DNA of 64,000 nt from Aphrocallistes beatrix. Its lineage: Eukaryota; Porifera; Hexactinellida; Sceptrulophora; Aphrocallistidae. The stretch is taken from positions 2,976,001-3,040,000 of the forward strand of contig OY725502.1 of the NCBI GenBank assembly GCA_963281255.1. Direction: 5' to 3'. Below the pieces are notes generated by a model that saw only the letters and a list, made by a program, of their open reading frames with translations, ran no database searches and had not been told where the DNA came from. The translations under genes and the position numbers were made by a program. Every line of letters starts with the position of its first letter. Within the stretch, counting starts at the first letter, position 1. This document shows, in pieces, positions 54,974 to 64,000 of the stretch.

Positions 54974-57335
54974 CAGTGGTTCCCAAACTTTTTAGAATGA
55001 TTCCCCCCCTTTTGCAATGTTTAATAGAGTATCCCCCCCCATCTCAAAAGACATTGTAAATTGACTGAATAAATATAATATTAAATTAGTTGTTTGTATG
55101 TTAATTAATAATATTGCTAATGAGATGGATGTGCTTGTTTGATTTTGTTCTTCACTATGTAGTCAATTCTTGGTGAAGTTGAACTAAGCGCAACTCGAAT
55201 ATCTGGCTCCACATTTAACCTGTTCCTATTCTTAGTTTTGATGACACTCATTTGGCTAAATGCAACCTCACACTCCCAAGACGTTGGAAAACCCACCAGT
55301 AGTTTTACGCTTCTTTCGCAAGGAGAGGATATTCACCTAAACGTGCGATCCAAAACTCTGCTAGTGGGACTTGATCAAATTCTATCTTTAGAGAGGAATC
55401 AGCTCGCAGTGAAATATATTCTTCTTTCAAACTGAACTGATCATCATCGATGTGGTCTGCTGTGGATTGAACAAACGGAAATTGAACCCACTGCTTAATT
55501 TTGAACATCTCGAAGTCATCATCAAAATAATTTTTCAAGTGTGTTTTTAGTATTTCAATGTGCTCTGAGATCAGATATCTAAAGGTACACTCCAGTTTTT
55601 CTGATTCAAGATAGTGTTGAAGATGTTGAAAATGTTCTAGCTGTCCACGATCCACTCTTCTTTGCCATAGTTTCAATTTTTCAAAGAATGCAGTCAGCTT
55701 ATCATTAACCTCAAACATTGTAATGTTTCTCCCTTGAAGTGACTTGTTAATAGTATTTAAAGCTGAGAAAATGTCTGTAAGATATGCAACTTTGGCGACG
55801 AAATCACTATCTTTGAAGCAATAGCCCAGACGATGACCCTTGTAGTCAAGGAAATCTGCTATTTCGGATCTCAACTCGAACACACGCAGAACTGCTTTAC
55901 CTCGTGACAACCATCTGACTGCAGTAAAATATAAAAGCCTTTCATACTCAGCTTCATTATCTTGACACAGTTGGGTAAAAAGACGAGAGTTAGTTGCACT
56001 TGATTTTATGGCGTTAATCGTTTCAGTGACTTTATTGAAGACTGCTGACAGTTCTTCCGGCATTGCTTTCGATGATAAAACTTGTCTGTGAAGCCAGCAA
56101 TGATTTCCAATCATGTCTGGTGACATATTTTTAGCACGGGTAATGACTCCTGTCTTCTTCCCCATCATAGCTGGGGCTCCATCTGTAGTGCAGAAAACTA
56201 ATTTCTTCCAATCAATATTATGAGATTGAAAGTAGATATTAATGATGTCGAAAATGTCGTTAGCTCTTGCAGTAGTTTTCAGTGGTTAGCAGAATAGGAA
56301 TTCCGTCTTCATATTGTCATGATCAATATATCGAACATATGAGATAAGCTGGGAAAGGGATTCAACATCTGTAGATTCATCGAGTTGGATCGCGAATACT
56401 GGGCTTTTATTAATGGCTGCAACAACTTGATCTTCGATATCCTCGTCAAGATGCAATATACGCCGTTGGATTGTAGTATTTGACAATGACACCTGAGCTA
56501 CTATCTTTGAATGATCTTCTCCTAGCATCCTTTTGACAATAATTTCCACACACGGGGCTATGAGAGTTTCACCAATGGTGTGAGGTTTCTTTGCCTTGGC
56601 AATCGTTTGGGAAATTTCATAGGATGCTGCCAACGCAGCCTCATTTTGCTGTTGAAATCTTCCTGTTGAATCAAAACGTGCAGCTTTAAGAGAGCGTTCT
56701 AAGTGCTGAAGGGACCTGAGATCTTTGTGTACATATGTTGGATGAACACTCTCCAAATGCGCCTTAAGTTTATTAGGCTTCATGCTATCAGCTGTCAGCA
56801 CTTTATGGCAAATCACGCATTGTGGCTTTTGTATTCCTCCAATTGTGATGCTTGTAAATCCCAGTTCCAGGTAGTTGTCATTATACTTTCGTTTCTTTGC
56901 TGCCATAGCCATAGTTAAATAATTTTGTTATAATTTCATCTTGTGGGTAAGCATATATATAGTGCCTTCAATGTATATTGTTTTTGGTTTGGCGAATCCT
57001 TGAAATGGCATGATCTTAATCACAATAACATAATAGGTTTCTGGTTAGTTCTGTAGTTGTCGTTGAGTGTGAAATTGATATTTAACTTTAATCATAGCTG
57101 TGAAATGAATAATTTGTGATCTTATTTCTGAAACTACGATTTGAAATCTTAATAGGAAATAAATCACGACTCTAAGTCTGCATTGGTCGCATTGTACTAT
57201 TTTCGAGTGAGTGGATGATCATACAATATAATATTTAGAAATTTAGTTTTGAGATTTCTTAATCATATCATTCCCCCCCTTAAAATGATCAAATTCCCCC
57301 CCAGGGGGGAATTCCCCCCAGTTTGGGAACCACTG
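54974..57335 (-). mobile_element. hAT transposon 2, full length, TSD GATTACGC
   Basis: Ends CAGTGGTTCCCAAACTTTTT and AGTTTGGGAACCACTG, a common pattern in hAT-Charlie/ZBED5-like elements. GATTACGC is repeated exactly at 57336-57343. Length 2362 bp. C-runs lie just inside both ends. Confidence 0.93.
55114..56912 (-). pseudogene. hAT 2 transposase (ZBED5-like), one stop and one frameshift
   Basis: From Met at 56912 the frame gives a BED-type finger (QCVICHKVL...KLKAHLESVHP, residues about 31-56), then the FAIQLDESTDV acidic block near residue 180. An in-frame TAA at 56286-56288 interrupts it, but the same frame continues through FCTTDGAPAMMGKK, HCWLHRQVLSSKAMP and YFTAVRWLSRGKAVLRVFELR down to 55305. 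After a frameshift at about 55305 the normal C-terminus resumes in another frame (ECEVAFSQMSVIKTKNRNRL) to a stop near 55114. Only two lesions in about 600 codons point to a recent insertion. The protein resembles animal ZBED5-type domesticated transposases. Confidence 0.9.
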
Positions 57336-57560
57336 GATTACGCCATAACTAGTGATCTGAAGCCATCAGGGTTGCCGTGGGAATGGGTTTTCCCATGGGA
57401 ATGGGAATGGGAAATGATTTTTCCACGTGGGAATTCCCATGGGTTTCCCATATGGGAATTCCCATGGGATTTCCCATATGGGGTTTCCCAAATGTGATTG
57501 CCCTCATATGGATATTGTTTAATACAGATTCTCATGTGGAAACGGTTATGCGTATAATTA

Positions 57561-57738
57561 CAGTGAAACCTCTGTTAGTGAACACCTCAAAAATAGTGAA
57601 CACCTCAAAATAGTGAACACTATATCCAGGTCCCGATATATCCAAATCCATTAATATTAACTTCTAATTAGTGAACACCTCGCTATAATGAACAAAAATT
57701 CTGGTCCCGAGGGTGTTCACTATAGGGAGGTTTCACTG
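57561..57738. mobile_element. TA-flanked MITE, family H, nested in hAT 3
   Basis: 178 bp, ends CAGTGAAACCTCTGTTAGTG and its near complement GGGAGGTTTCACTG, TA on both sides. Interior AGTGAACACCTC words repeat. Confidence 0.88.
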
Positions 57739-57851
57739 TATTTCTATTTTGATAAAGTGACTGATATATGTTTCTATATTTGAAAGACAACTAGTAAGTT
57801 ACTGATTACTCAACACTAAACTCGAAACTAAAGTCCAACGAAATAGGCCTT

Positions 57852-59955
57852 CTAAGTGCTGTCATTATCATCATCATCATCATCATCTTGAATTTCAACA
57901 ATCATCTTTTCATCAAATTCTAATATCGCATTATCTTCAGGTATGGCAGCGGGAAGAACATCTCTATATAGGTCCGAGCACATGGATGCATATTTTATGT
58001 AGATTAATGCAGACAATTTCTCAGGATCTAGTCGGCGACGCAATTTAGTTAAAACGATTCCCGCTTCGCTAAATAATCGCTCTATTGTCGCAGACGAGGC
58101 TGGAACACTCAATATAATGCTGGCAACTCGTCGTAAAAATACGAAATCAGCACTTCTCCAATACGTTAGTATGTCCGATCGTGGTTGGCGGTGGCGCTCA
58201 AACCTCTCTAGCTCTCCTTCCAACAGAGTATCAATATCAGTAACTACTAGTGAAGGCTCGTTATTAGATTGGAATAGAGTGTCAAATAAATCACATGCTT
58301 TTGTATCTTTTATTCGCTCAGCTTCGCATTTTGATTTTGTATCTGGAGTTCCTGCTAGGTTAGTAAGGTTGCTCACTATGAATCGGATATGGGCCTTTAC
58401 TATTGATTCAAATTCATCAGCTTCCTTGGTCCACCCTTGTCTAAATTGAGTAATGGGAATATTCTGTATATTAGCATCTTCGTCGATGGAGTCAATTAGC
58501 TCCCTTATCTTTAATCGAAAATTGATACCAGTAAGAAACGCTGCTGTCTTGGAGAACGCACTCCCAGAATACGGCCAAAGTTTGTTCCCCATAACCTCTC
58601 GCAGATGGCCAGCCGTTTTCTTAGAGATACTGAGTGCATTGTTCAATCCAATTTCCTTTTTAAACAACTTCATATCAAGAGTTAAATAGTTTAAAAAAGA
58701 CAAATGTGCAGTTGGGCCACTGACTTCCAATTTATCAAAAAAGTATTTCGTATCGGTCATAATTTCAAACACTGCTTTGCATTGATGTAACGGAGGCAAA
58801 TTTTCAAACACTTCAAAGTCATTGGAGTTTTGATAGTGAGAATAATTCTTAACTAAAGCGTTAAGCCTATTGAAATATGAACGCCACGGGCGTGTACGCT
58901 AAACCTTGCCTCTTATTATAGAATGTTTCGATAGTGGAAAGCTGATTAATAAAATCGCTCAAATCAGCATGAGCTTCTTTCTCAAATACATCACTAATAC
59001 ATGTAGATAGAGCATGCTCTACGCATCCAACACGTCCTGCAAAATTAAGTTTTTCATCGCAGAATCTACCATCAAAGGCAGCTTTCATTTTAGCCTCATT
59101 ATCTGAACAGATAAAAAATGGATTGATAAAACTACTACCCTTATCACCTAATACTGAATTCAGCACAAATTCGAACGTGTAGCAAGCATCTTTTTTCGCT
59201 TTTCCTAAATTTTCTAACTTTATCGGGAAGCGGAACCAATTAAATTTCGCATCCAAACCACAAATAATCACAGCCCCATAAGGGATCAGAAAAGTGTGAC
59301 GTGCGGACCAATAGTCGACAATACCAGCTATCCCAAAATCAACACGTTGTTTTGCAGTCTGAAATATCGATTGAAGTTTAGAATGTGATTCATTTCCACG
59401 CTTAACCAAATGATCAGTGAGCTGGGTACGGCCAATCGAAAAGTCAAACAAAGATCCTTTGGAATGCGTTACAGCAGCCGAAAAATTCGCGACCTTAGAT
59501 ACTATTCTAGAATGGGCACTAACTGAAACGGTTGGATTTTCAGCGAGGGTGTCCACGACGAAGTTTTTCCAATTAGTTGTATTTTTTGCGTCAAGACATC
59601 TCCGTTTCGATAAAGACTCGCTAAATTGTAACATCTTCTTTACATCCATTGATTTCCCTGATACTGATTTCCCGCAAGTTATTAGATGATTTTTCATTGC
59701 CTTCATGCCACTCATGTTCACCCACTGCTTTTTCATTGCATCAAATCTATACCATACTTGAATGGAATCACAAACTTCACACAAGAGATATGGTGCTACT
59801 TTCCCATCAATTTCTATAGCTCTAATGCGATTATCAACGGTCTGTTTTGTCATGCTTGCTGGAGGATGAATCAGCTTCACACCATCTTTGGTTATCAACT
59901 TCTGTTTAAGAGAGGCTTTATCAATATCCAATAGATCCATTAAGAATACAATCAA
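57852..59955 (-). pseudogene. hAT 3 transposase, single frameshift
   Basis: The N-terminal part (59955-58867, 362 residues) starts MIVFLMDLLDID, has a BED-type finger (LLCEVCD...MKNHLITC, residues about 57-94) and the blocks GIVDYWSARHTF and FICSDNEAKMKAAF with CVEHALSTC. A frameshift at about 58890 separates it from the rest (58811-57852, about 319 residues plus a short upstream extension RSYFNRLNALVKNY). That part includes SVPASSATIERLFSEAG, the hAT dimerisation motif, and an Asp-rich tail coded by GAT-type repeats. Apart from the one frameshift the gene is whole. Confidence 0.88.
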
Positions 59956-60059
59956 AATATACTAAACATATAGTACCAAATTAGTATATAGTAAACAAAA
60001 TTCAAGAATATTATGGTAAATTATAAATTATGAGGCATTTTGGATCACTGACAGGGTTA

Positions 60060-60305
60060 CCAGATGGGTCACTATTAATTATGCCAGATTTCACTGATGG
60101 GTTCAATTCTGATTAATTCCTCAATTCTCATTCCGAAGCAAAAAATTTCGAAATTAATTCCTACTCCAAGTCCTTTCCTTCAGGGAATTAAGGACTTAAT
60201 TCCAATTCCCATTCATTGGAATCGGAATTAATTCCCATTCCCAGTCCTTTCCTTCAGGGGAATAGAGCTTGAAGACAATTCCAAATCCCATTCAGGAAGT
60301 GAACC
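60060..60305. repeat. Inner repeat of hAT 3 right end, possible nested MITE
   Basis: CAGGGTTACCAGATGGGTC near 60053 and GAACCCAAACCTG near 60300 could be a further hAT-type element. AATTCC-rich direct repeats (CAGTCCTTTCCTTCAGGGAA twice) fill it. Confidence 0.45.
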
Positions 60306-60330
60306 CAAACCTGCCAGATTTACTAAATAC

Positions 60331-60560
60331 ATGGAAATTCCCACGTGGGAGAATCCATGGGAATTCCCATGTGGGAAAACCCATGGGATTCCCATGTGGG
60401 AAACCCATGGGAATTCCCACGTGGGAAACCCATGGGAATTCCCACGTGGGAAATCCATGGGAATTCCCACGTGGGAAAACCCATGGGAATTCCCACGTGG
60501 GAAACCCATGGGAATTCCCACGGGAAATCTCGTGGGAATGGGATGGGAATGGGAATGGAA
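60331..60560 (+). repeat. Palindromic satellite of CCCATGGG and CACGTG words
   Basis: About nine units of roughly 25 bp, each made of two palindromes, CCCATGGG and TTCCCACGTGGGAA (or CATGTG). It serves as the subterminal region of hAT 3. All six frames stay open because of the regular unit; those ORFs are not genes. Confidence 0.9.
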
Positions 60561-60591
60561 ATTTCTTTCCCACGGCAACCCTGGAAGCCAT

Positions 60592-61329
60592 ACAATATTT
60601 TGAGCCCCAATCAACTTTTTAGGGAGGATTACCTATATGTCAATAAGACATCTTGTATACCTATCTCATACCGAAATATCTATTTTCACCAAACTGCCAT
60701 TTCGTACCACTGTAGTATAATACCCTGGTAATAACTAGTTATTATTTAATAGCGCCTTGATATACTATGCTCTTTTTCACACTCTTTGGGATAGACCACC
60801 CATCATGTGAGAAGTTCCTTAATTAAAGCCCTTCAATAACAGTGATTTTGCTAAGTCATTTTAGGCGGGGAAGCCATAGGAATTAGGGGTCCAAGCTATA
60901 AATAGAATGGACCCCAGGTCATTGATGGGTTTAAAGAGTAATTGGGAGTGATCAAGACTTTTGAAAGACAGTGTAGGTATCTCATGAAGATTTAAAATTT
61001 CCTAGTATTTGATCTTTTGCCATTCTTTATTAACAAGTACAAAATATGATTATGTTCTTTTACTTTTAAAACTCTTACTTTTGCTGAATATCTTTCCAGA
61101 CTCCTTAACTAGTGGTATTTGAGAGTATTCGTCTACAGTGACTCTACACCCCCAAAAGATGCAAAACCTAAAGTGTCCAAATCTGTTCTTGGATTATTAA
61201 TCAAGTAGATAGGACAAAAATATCCAATTCAGAATATTTCGTATATTTTATCTGTTGATTATTATTTAAATATTTTAATAATTCACCATTTCGATCATAT
61301 ATTGTTTACTTCTACGTATCGTTCACAGT
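60592..61329. other. Interval with no recognised gene
   Basis: Unique-looking sequence without a convincing ORF or repeat. Confidence 0.5.
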
Positions 61330-61490
61330 GTGGAAGGTAGTAGGGTGCAATGGCTGGTGTGCATGCTTCATTTGAACGAACTCCCATTGAAACATTTATT
61401 TGAGTTTTTAGATGGAATGACTAGTGGACCTACTTCATTCAAAGGTCCAATTGGGAAATCCATCAACAAGTACCTCCGACTGTTTTCCAT
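61330..61490 (+). pseudogene. Short fragment of the unclassified transposase-like family
   Basis: WLVCMLHLNELPLKHLFEFL and TSGPTSFKGPIGKSINK match the same blocks at 15647-15750. Only about 50 residues remain. Confidence 0.65.
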
Positions 61491-61628
61491 TGCAACAAAC
61501 AGAAATGAAATTATATTTACAGTGAATATTAAGTTTATGTCCCATATAGAATCTGTTGCAATGGTCCAGACTAACCCACTTATCTCTACGGAGTAGTCTC
61601 AGTTTTACGTTTGCTTCTTTCCTCATCA

Positions 61629-62460
61629 TCACTGTCTGTCTTGCTGGAGGCAACGAATGACTTGCTTTACCATGCCGATGTTCCGTTCTGACACTCCATG
61701 TGCTTGGGATCTGTATGGTGAAGTCCTCCTCATATTTATCCCCATCTGCCCAATCGGTTCCTTGCCACGGTTGGTGGGTTTGGCACGAAGGCATGTTAGG
61801 TAGTTTCGACCTAAGTTGACTAATTCATTAAAAAATGGCAAAGAATTATGAATTATTCGAATAATTCATAATTCAAGCATGAATTAGTCAATCATAAGCT
61901 AAGTTAACAAATTCATAAATTAATGAATAATTCGAATAATTCATATTTTCTGAAATATGAATTATTCGAATAATTCATAATTCAGGAATTATGAATTATT
62001 CCAATAATTCAGAATCCTGAATTATGAATTATTCGAAATATTTATTCATATAATTCGTGATATTTTTCTGTAAAAAACTTCCAATTTTGAATAATTCTTC
62101 TCAGGATTGATGAATTATGAATTAGTCAACTTAGGTTTCGACAGAATATCTCTACGTCTCTGCTCATCTTTATCCAAAAGATGCTCTTTCTTGGTGATTG
62201 TAGGCTCCCATCCTTTCCAAAATGATGCTGTACTTGTACCCTTCTTATCACTTACTCTCTTATTGTCTTGGGTACTACAAATCCGTCTTTGAATCGAAAT
62301 TTATCATCGATGATACTCTGGCGATCGCCAACTCTCTTAAGTCCTCCAGTGACTTCTCACCCTTCATTTCGAAGCTGGTTTATAGCGTCCTTTATGACGT
62401 AGTCGCATGATTGCTCTTCTGCTATCCTAAAAAGGCCAATACACAGCTCAAGTTTTAGTC
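61629..62460 (-). pseudogene. Retroelement pol fragment (integrase-like), split by a MITE
   Basis: On the minus strand 61760-61629 reads RRTSPYRSQAHGVSERNIGM with VKQVIRCLQ, like the end of a retroviral-type integrase core (TSPYHPQSNG-xER). 62300-62150 reads KGWEPTITKKEHLLDKDEQR, possibly from the same element. The MITE at 61811-62134 separates them. Too short to classify; Ty3/gypsy-like is a guess. Confidence 0.4.
61811..62134. mobile_element. hAT-type MITE with TSD GTTTCGAC
   Basis: 324 bp, ends CTAAGTTGACTAATTCATT and complement, with GTTTCGAC at 61803-61810 and 62135-62142. Same family as 4819-5044. The interior is a chain of ATTATGAATTATTCGAATAA inverted repeats. Confidence 0.9.
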
Positions 62461-62482
62461 GAGGCGTGACCTACGTTATATA

Positions 62483-63801
62483 CGAGGGTCGTTCAATAAG
62501 TTTTTAGAATCTATATGAATGAATAATAGGAAATGGCTGACCTTTTTACAGTTTCTCAAAATATTCACCAGATGACTGTATGCATAAATCCATCCTTCTA
62601 AACCAATTTTGAAAACAATTTTCCAAGTCTTCTTTGACTAGGTCTAGGAGGGCCTCCCTATAAGCCATTGTAGCCTCTTCTGAGCTGTTATAATGAATCC
62701 CTTTGATCCTCTTTTTGAGTTTAGGGAAGAGAAAAAAGTCACACGGTGCCAAATCTGGGGAATATGCTGGATGTGGAATCAATTTAATACCATTTTCTGA
62801 AAAATAATCCATTGTCAAGGCAGCTTTGTGAGCACTTGCATTGTCATGGTGCCATTGAAGTGAAGTCAGGTAGGCTTTTGGATGCAAAATGCTCCACTTT
62901 TCTATCACCTGGGGTATGCATATGTTAATATACCAACTCGCAGTAACGGTCTTTTGTTCTGTAAGCGGAATTGTAGCAACGTGACCCTTATTAAAGATAA
63001 AACTGGCTACCATTTGCTTGTTGCCACTGCGTGCACGCCTCAATTTCTGAGGTGTGTTATCATCTGGGAATATCCAAACTGAAGATTGCTGCTTGGTTTC
63101 TGGGTCATATTGATATATCCAAGTCTCATCACCCGTTATCAATGTATTCAATTGCTTTGATCGACCATGATTGAATTTTTTGATCATGAAATTGCACCAA
63201 TCCACTCTGACTGATTTTTGCTCTTCTGAAAGTTTATGTGGAATCCAACGAGCTGCAACTTTCCTTACCAATAAATGTTCATGAAGAATGGTGTGTAGGC
63301 TCCCCCTGCTAATGTCTAAATGAAGCATTATTTCATCCATTACAATTCTCCGCTCATTCTTAATTATTTTCTTAACTTTTTGGATGTTTTCGGGAGTGAT
63401 TGCATCAGCCGGACGTCCTGATCGCACTTCATCACTTAGGGTCTTTCGTCCATGGGTAAATTCGCCATACCAATTGTAAACAGTAGCCAAAGAGGGTGTT
63501 TTTTCTCCAAATGTTGTCTTAAGTTGATTATGTGATTTTTTGGCAGTGAGTTTTCTCATGAAATCATAAAAAATCATGCCTCGAAAGTCCCTCCGATCCA
63601 TTTGAAATGACTTGTTATATAAAATGTTAAATGAAGCGAAGTGACAAGTATATAATGTGAAGTAAGTAACGTAATAATAGAGTAAAAGCTTGGATATATT
63701 AACTGGATTCGTTCTACATAGTGCACTATAGAAATAAAATATATTGGTGTATAATAAATTAGAAGATAGTAGTGATTCTAAAAACTTATTAACGACCCTC
63801 G
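62483..63801 (-). mobile_element. Complete mariner transposon
   Basis: 1319 bp between TA dinucleotides (62481-62482, 63802-63803). The 28-29 bp inverted ends begin CGAGGGTCGTT and differ by a single-base indel. It contains one intact transposase gene. The outer flanks ACCTACGTTATA and TATTACGTAGGT are themselves inverted, so the target was the TA-rich centre of another palindrome. Confidence 0.95.
62546..63601 (-). CDS. Mariner transposase, intact
   Basis: This 351-residue protein has the usual mariner length and no break. It would bind the element's inverted ends and cut and paste the transposon at TA sites in the nucleus. Residues 1-60 are the first helix-turn-helix, with a second at about 70-115. 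WIPHKL (119-124) is the WVPHEL linker motif that interacts with the other subunit. The catalytic triad is complete: Asp158 in TGDETWIYQYDPETK, Asp253 in QWHHDNASAHKA and Asp288 in YSPDLAPCDFFLFP, with 34 residues between the last two (DD34D). The start at 63601 leaves a 5' leader of about 170 bp to the inverted end. Intact coding plus near-identical ends suggest recent activity. Confidence 0.96.
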   Translation of the reverse strand: MDRRDFRGMIFYDFMRKLTAKKSHNQLKTTFGEKTPSLATVYNWYGEFTHGRKTLSDEVRSGRPADAITPENIQKVKKIIKNERRIVMDEIMLHLDISRGSLHTILHEHLLVRKVAARWIPHKLSEEQKSVRVDWCNFMIKKFNHGRSKQLNTLITGDETWIYQYDPETKQQSSVWIFPDDNTPQKLRRARSGNKQMVASFIFNKGHVATIPLTEQKTVTASWYINICIPQVIEKWSILHPKAYLTSLQWHHDNASAHKAALTMDYFSENGIKLIPHPAYSPDLAPCDFFLFPKLKKRIKGIHYNSSEEATMAYREALLDLVKEDLENCFQNWFRRMDLCIQSSGEYFEKL

Positions 63802-63803
63802 TA

Positions 63804-64000
63804 TATATATATATATATTACGTAGGTCACGTTTGAGGTTATTTATCAATATAAACTCATTTGACATTGACAAGATTAGACGATAATTAGACGAAAATAT
63901 AACGATAATTGAAAAAGTTTGACATTTCCAAAAATTAGCCGAGGTTGACTGACAATACAAAACAATTTCTGAAGGTTCGTTGGGTTTGTTAGAAGTGTTG
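63804..64000. other. Flank of mariner to window end
   Basis: A TA tract followed by the complement of the left flank (ACGTAGGTCACG). Nothing else recognised. Confidence 0.5.

Larger units (their letters stand above)
57367..60583 (-). mobile_element. hAT transposon 3, full length, TSD GAAGCCAT
   Basis: Ends CAGGGTTGCCGTGGGAATGG and CCCACGGCAACCCTG. GAAGCCAT is duplicated exactly at 57359-57366 and 60584-60591. Length 3217 bp. Both subterminal regions consist of CCCATGGGAATTCC and CACGTGGGAA repeats, a much larger array on the right. One MITE (57561-57738) has entered near the left end. Confidence 0.93.

Noticed and set aside
60228..60731. Five overlapping ORFs rich in Trp-Glu-Phe-Pro-type repeats
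   Set aside because: All frames are open because of the palindromic satellite at the end of hAT 3.

Overview
This window looks like AT-rich, repeat-laden nuclear DNA from an invertebrate animal. The host genes are metazoan: a collagen chain, Mediator subunit MED21, the omega-amidase NIT2 and the spliceosome factor SF3B1 with GT-AG introns. Most of the remaining DNA is transposons. The exact phylum cannot be read from the sequence; a sponge or other early-branching animal is only a guess.

Layout. 0-0.7 kb: 3' end of a collagen gene. 1-4 kb: dispersed repeats. 4.1-4.5 kb: MED21. 4.8-13.9 kb: hAT, CR1/L2-like LINE and GIY-YIG retroelement remains, each broken by later small inverted-repeat elements. 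14.6-14.8 kb: a 200-base assembly gap. 15-18.5 kb: a degenerate transposase-like fragment, a chain of TA-flanked elements and two palindromic repeats. 19.6-20.5 kb: NIT2, one exon. 20.7-22.6 kb: nested repeats. 22.66-22.75 kb: a perfect 44-bp inverted repeat just upstream of SF3B1. 23.1-39.5 kb: SF3B1, reconstructed here as nine exons (1269 residues). Its 5' introns are swollen by at least 20 repeat insertions, while its 3' introns are short. 40.6-43 kb: mariner, Tc1 and MULE remains. 44.8-50.3 kb: a repeat block with three large foldback elements in a row. 51.8-60.6 kb: three hAT transposons in series, each with a perfect 8-bp target-site duplication, the last two only 15 bp apart between their duplications. 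61.3-62.5 kb: retroelement scraps. 62.5-63.8 kb: an apparently intact mariner transposon.

The host genes are unrelated housekeeping or structural genes with no sign of an operon. The most unusual content is the repeat fraction. A roughly 490-bp element of unknown class is present in 12 copies; it carries a chain of GC-rich hairpins at one end and TGACGTCA (CRE/ATF) and TGAGTCA (AP-1) words inside. An 836-bp foldback sits in SF3B1 intron 4 inside a six-element nest. TA-flanked elements sit end to end along intron 2. A 98-residue basic, coiled-coil ORF lies antisense in intron 2. Nothing found amounts to a clear new multi-gene system.
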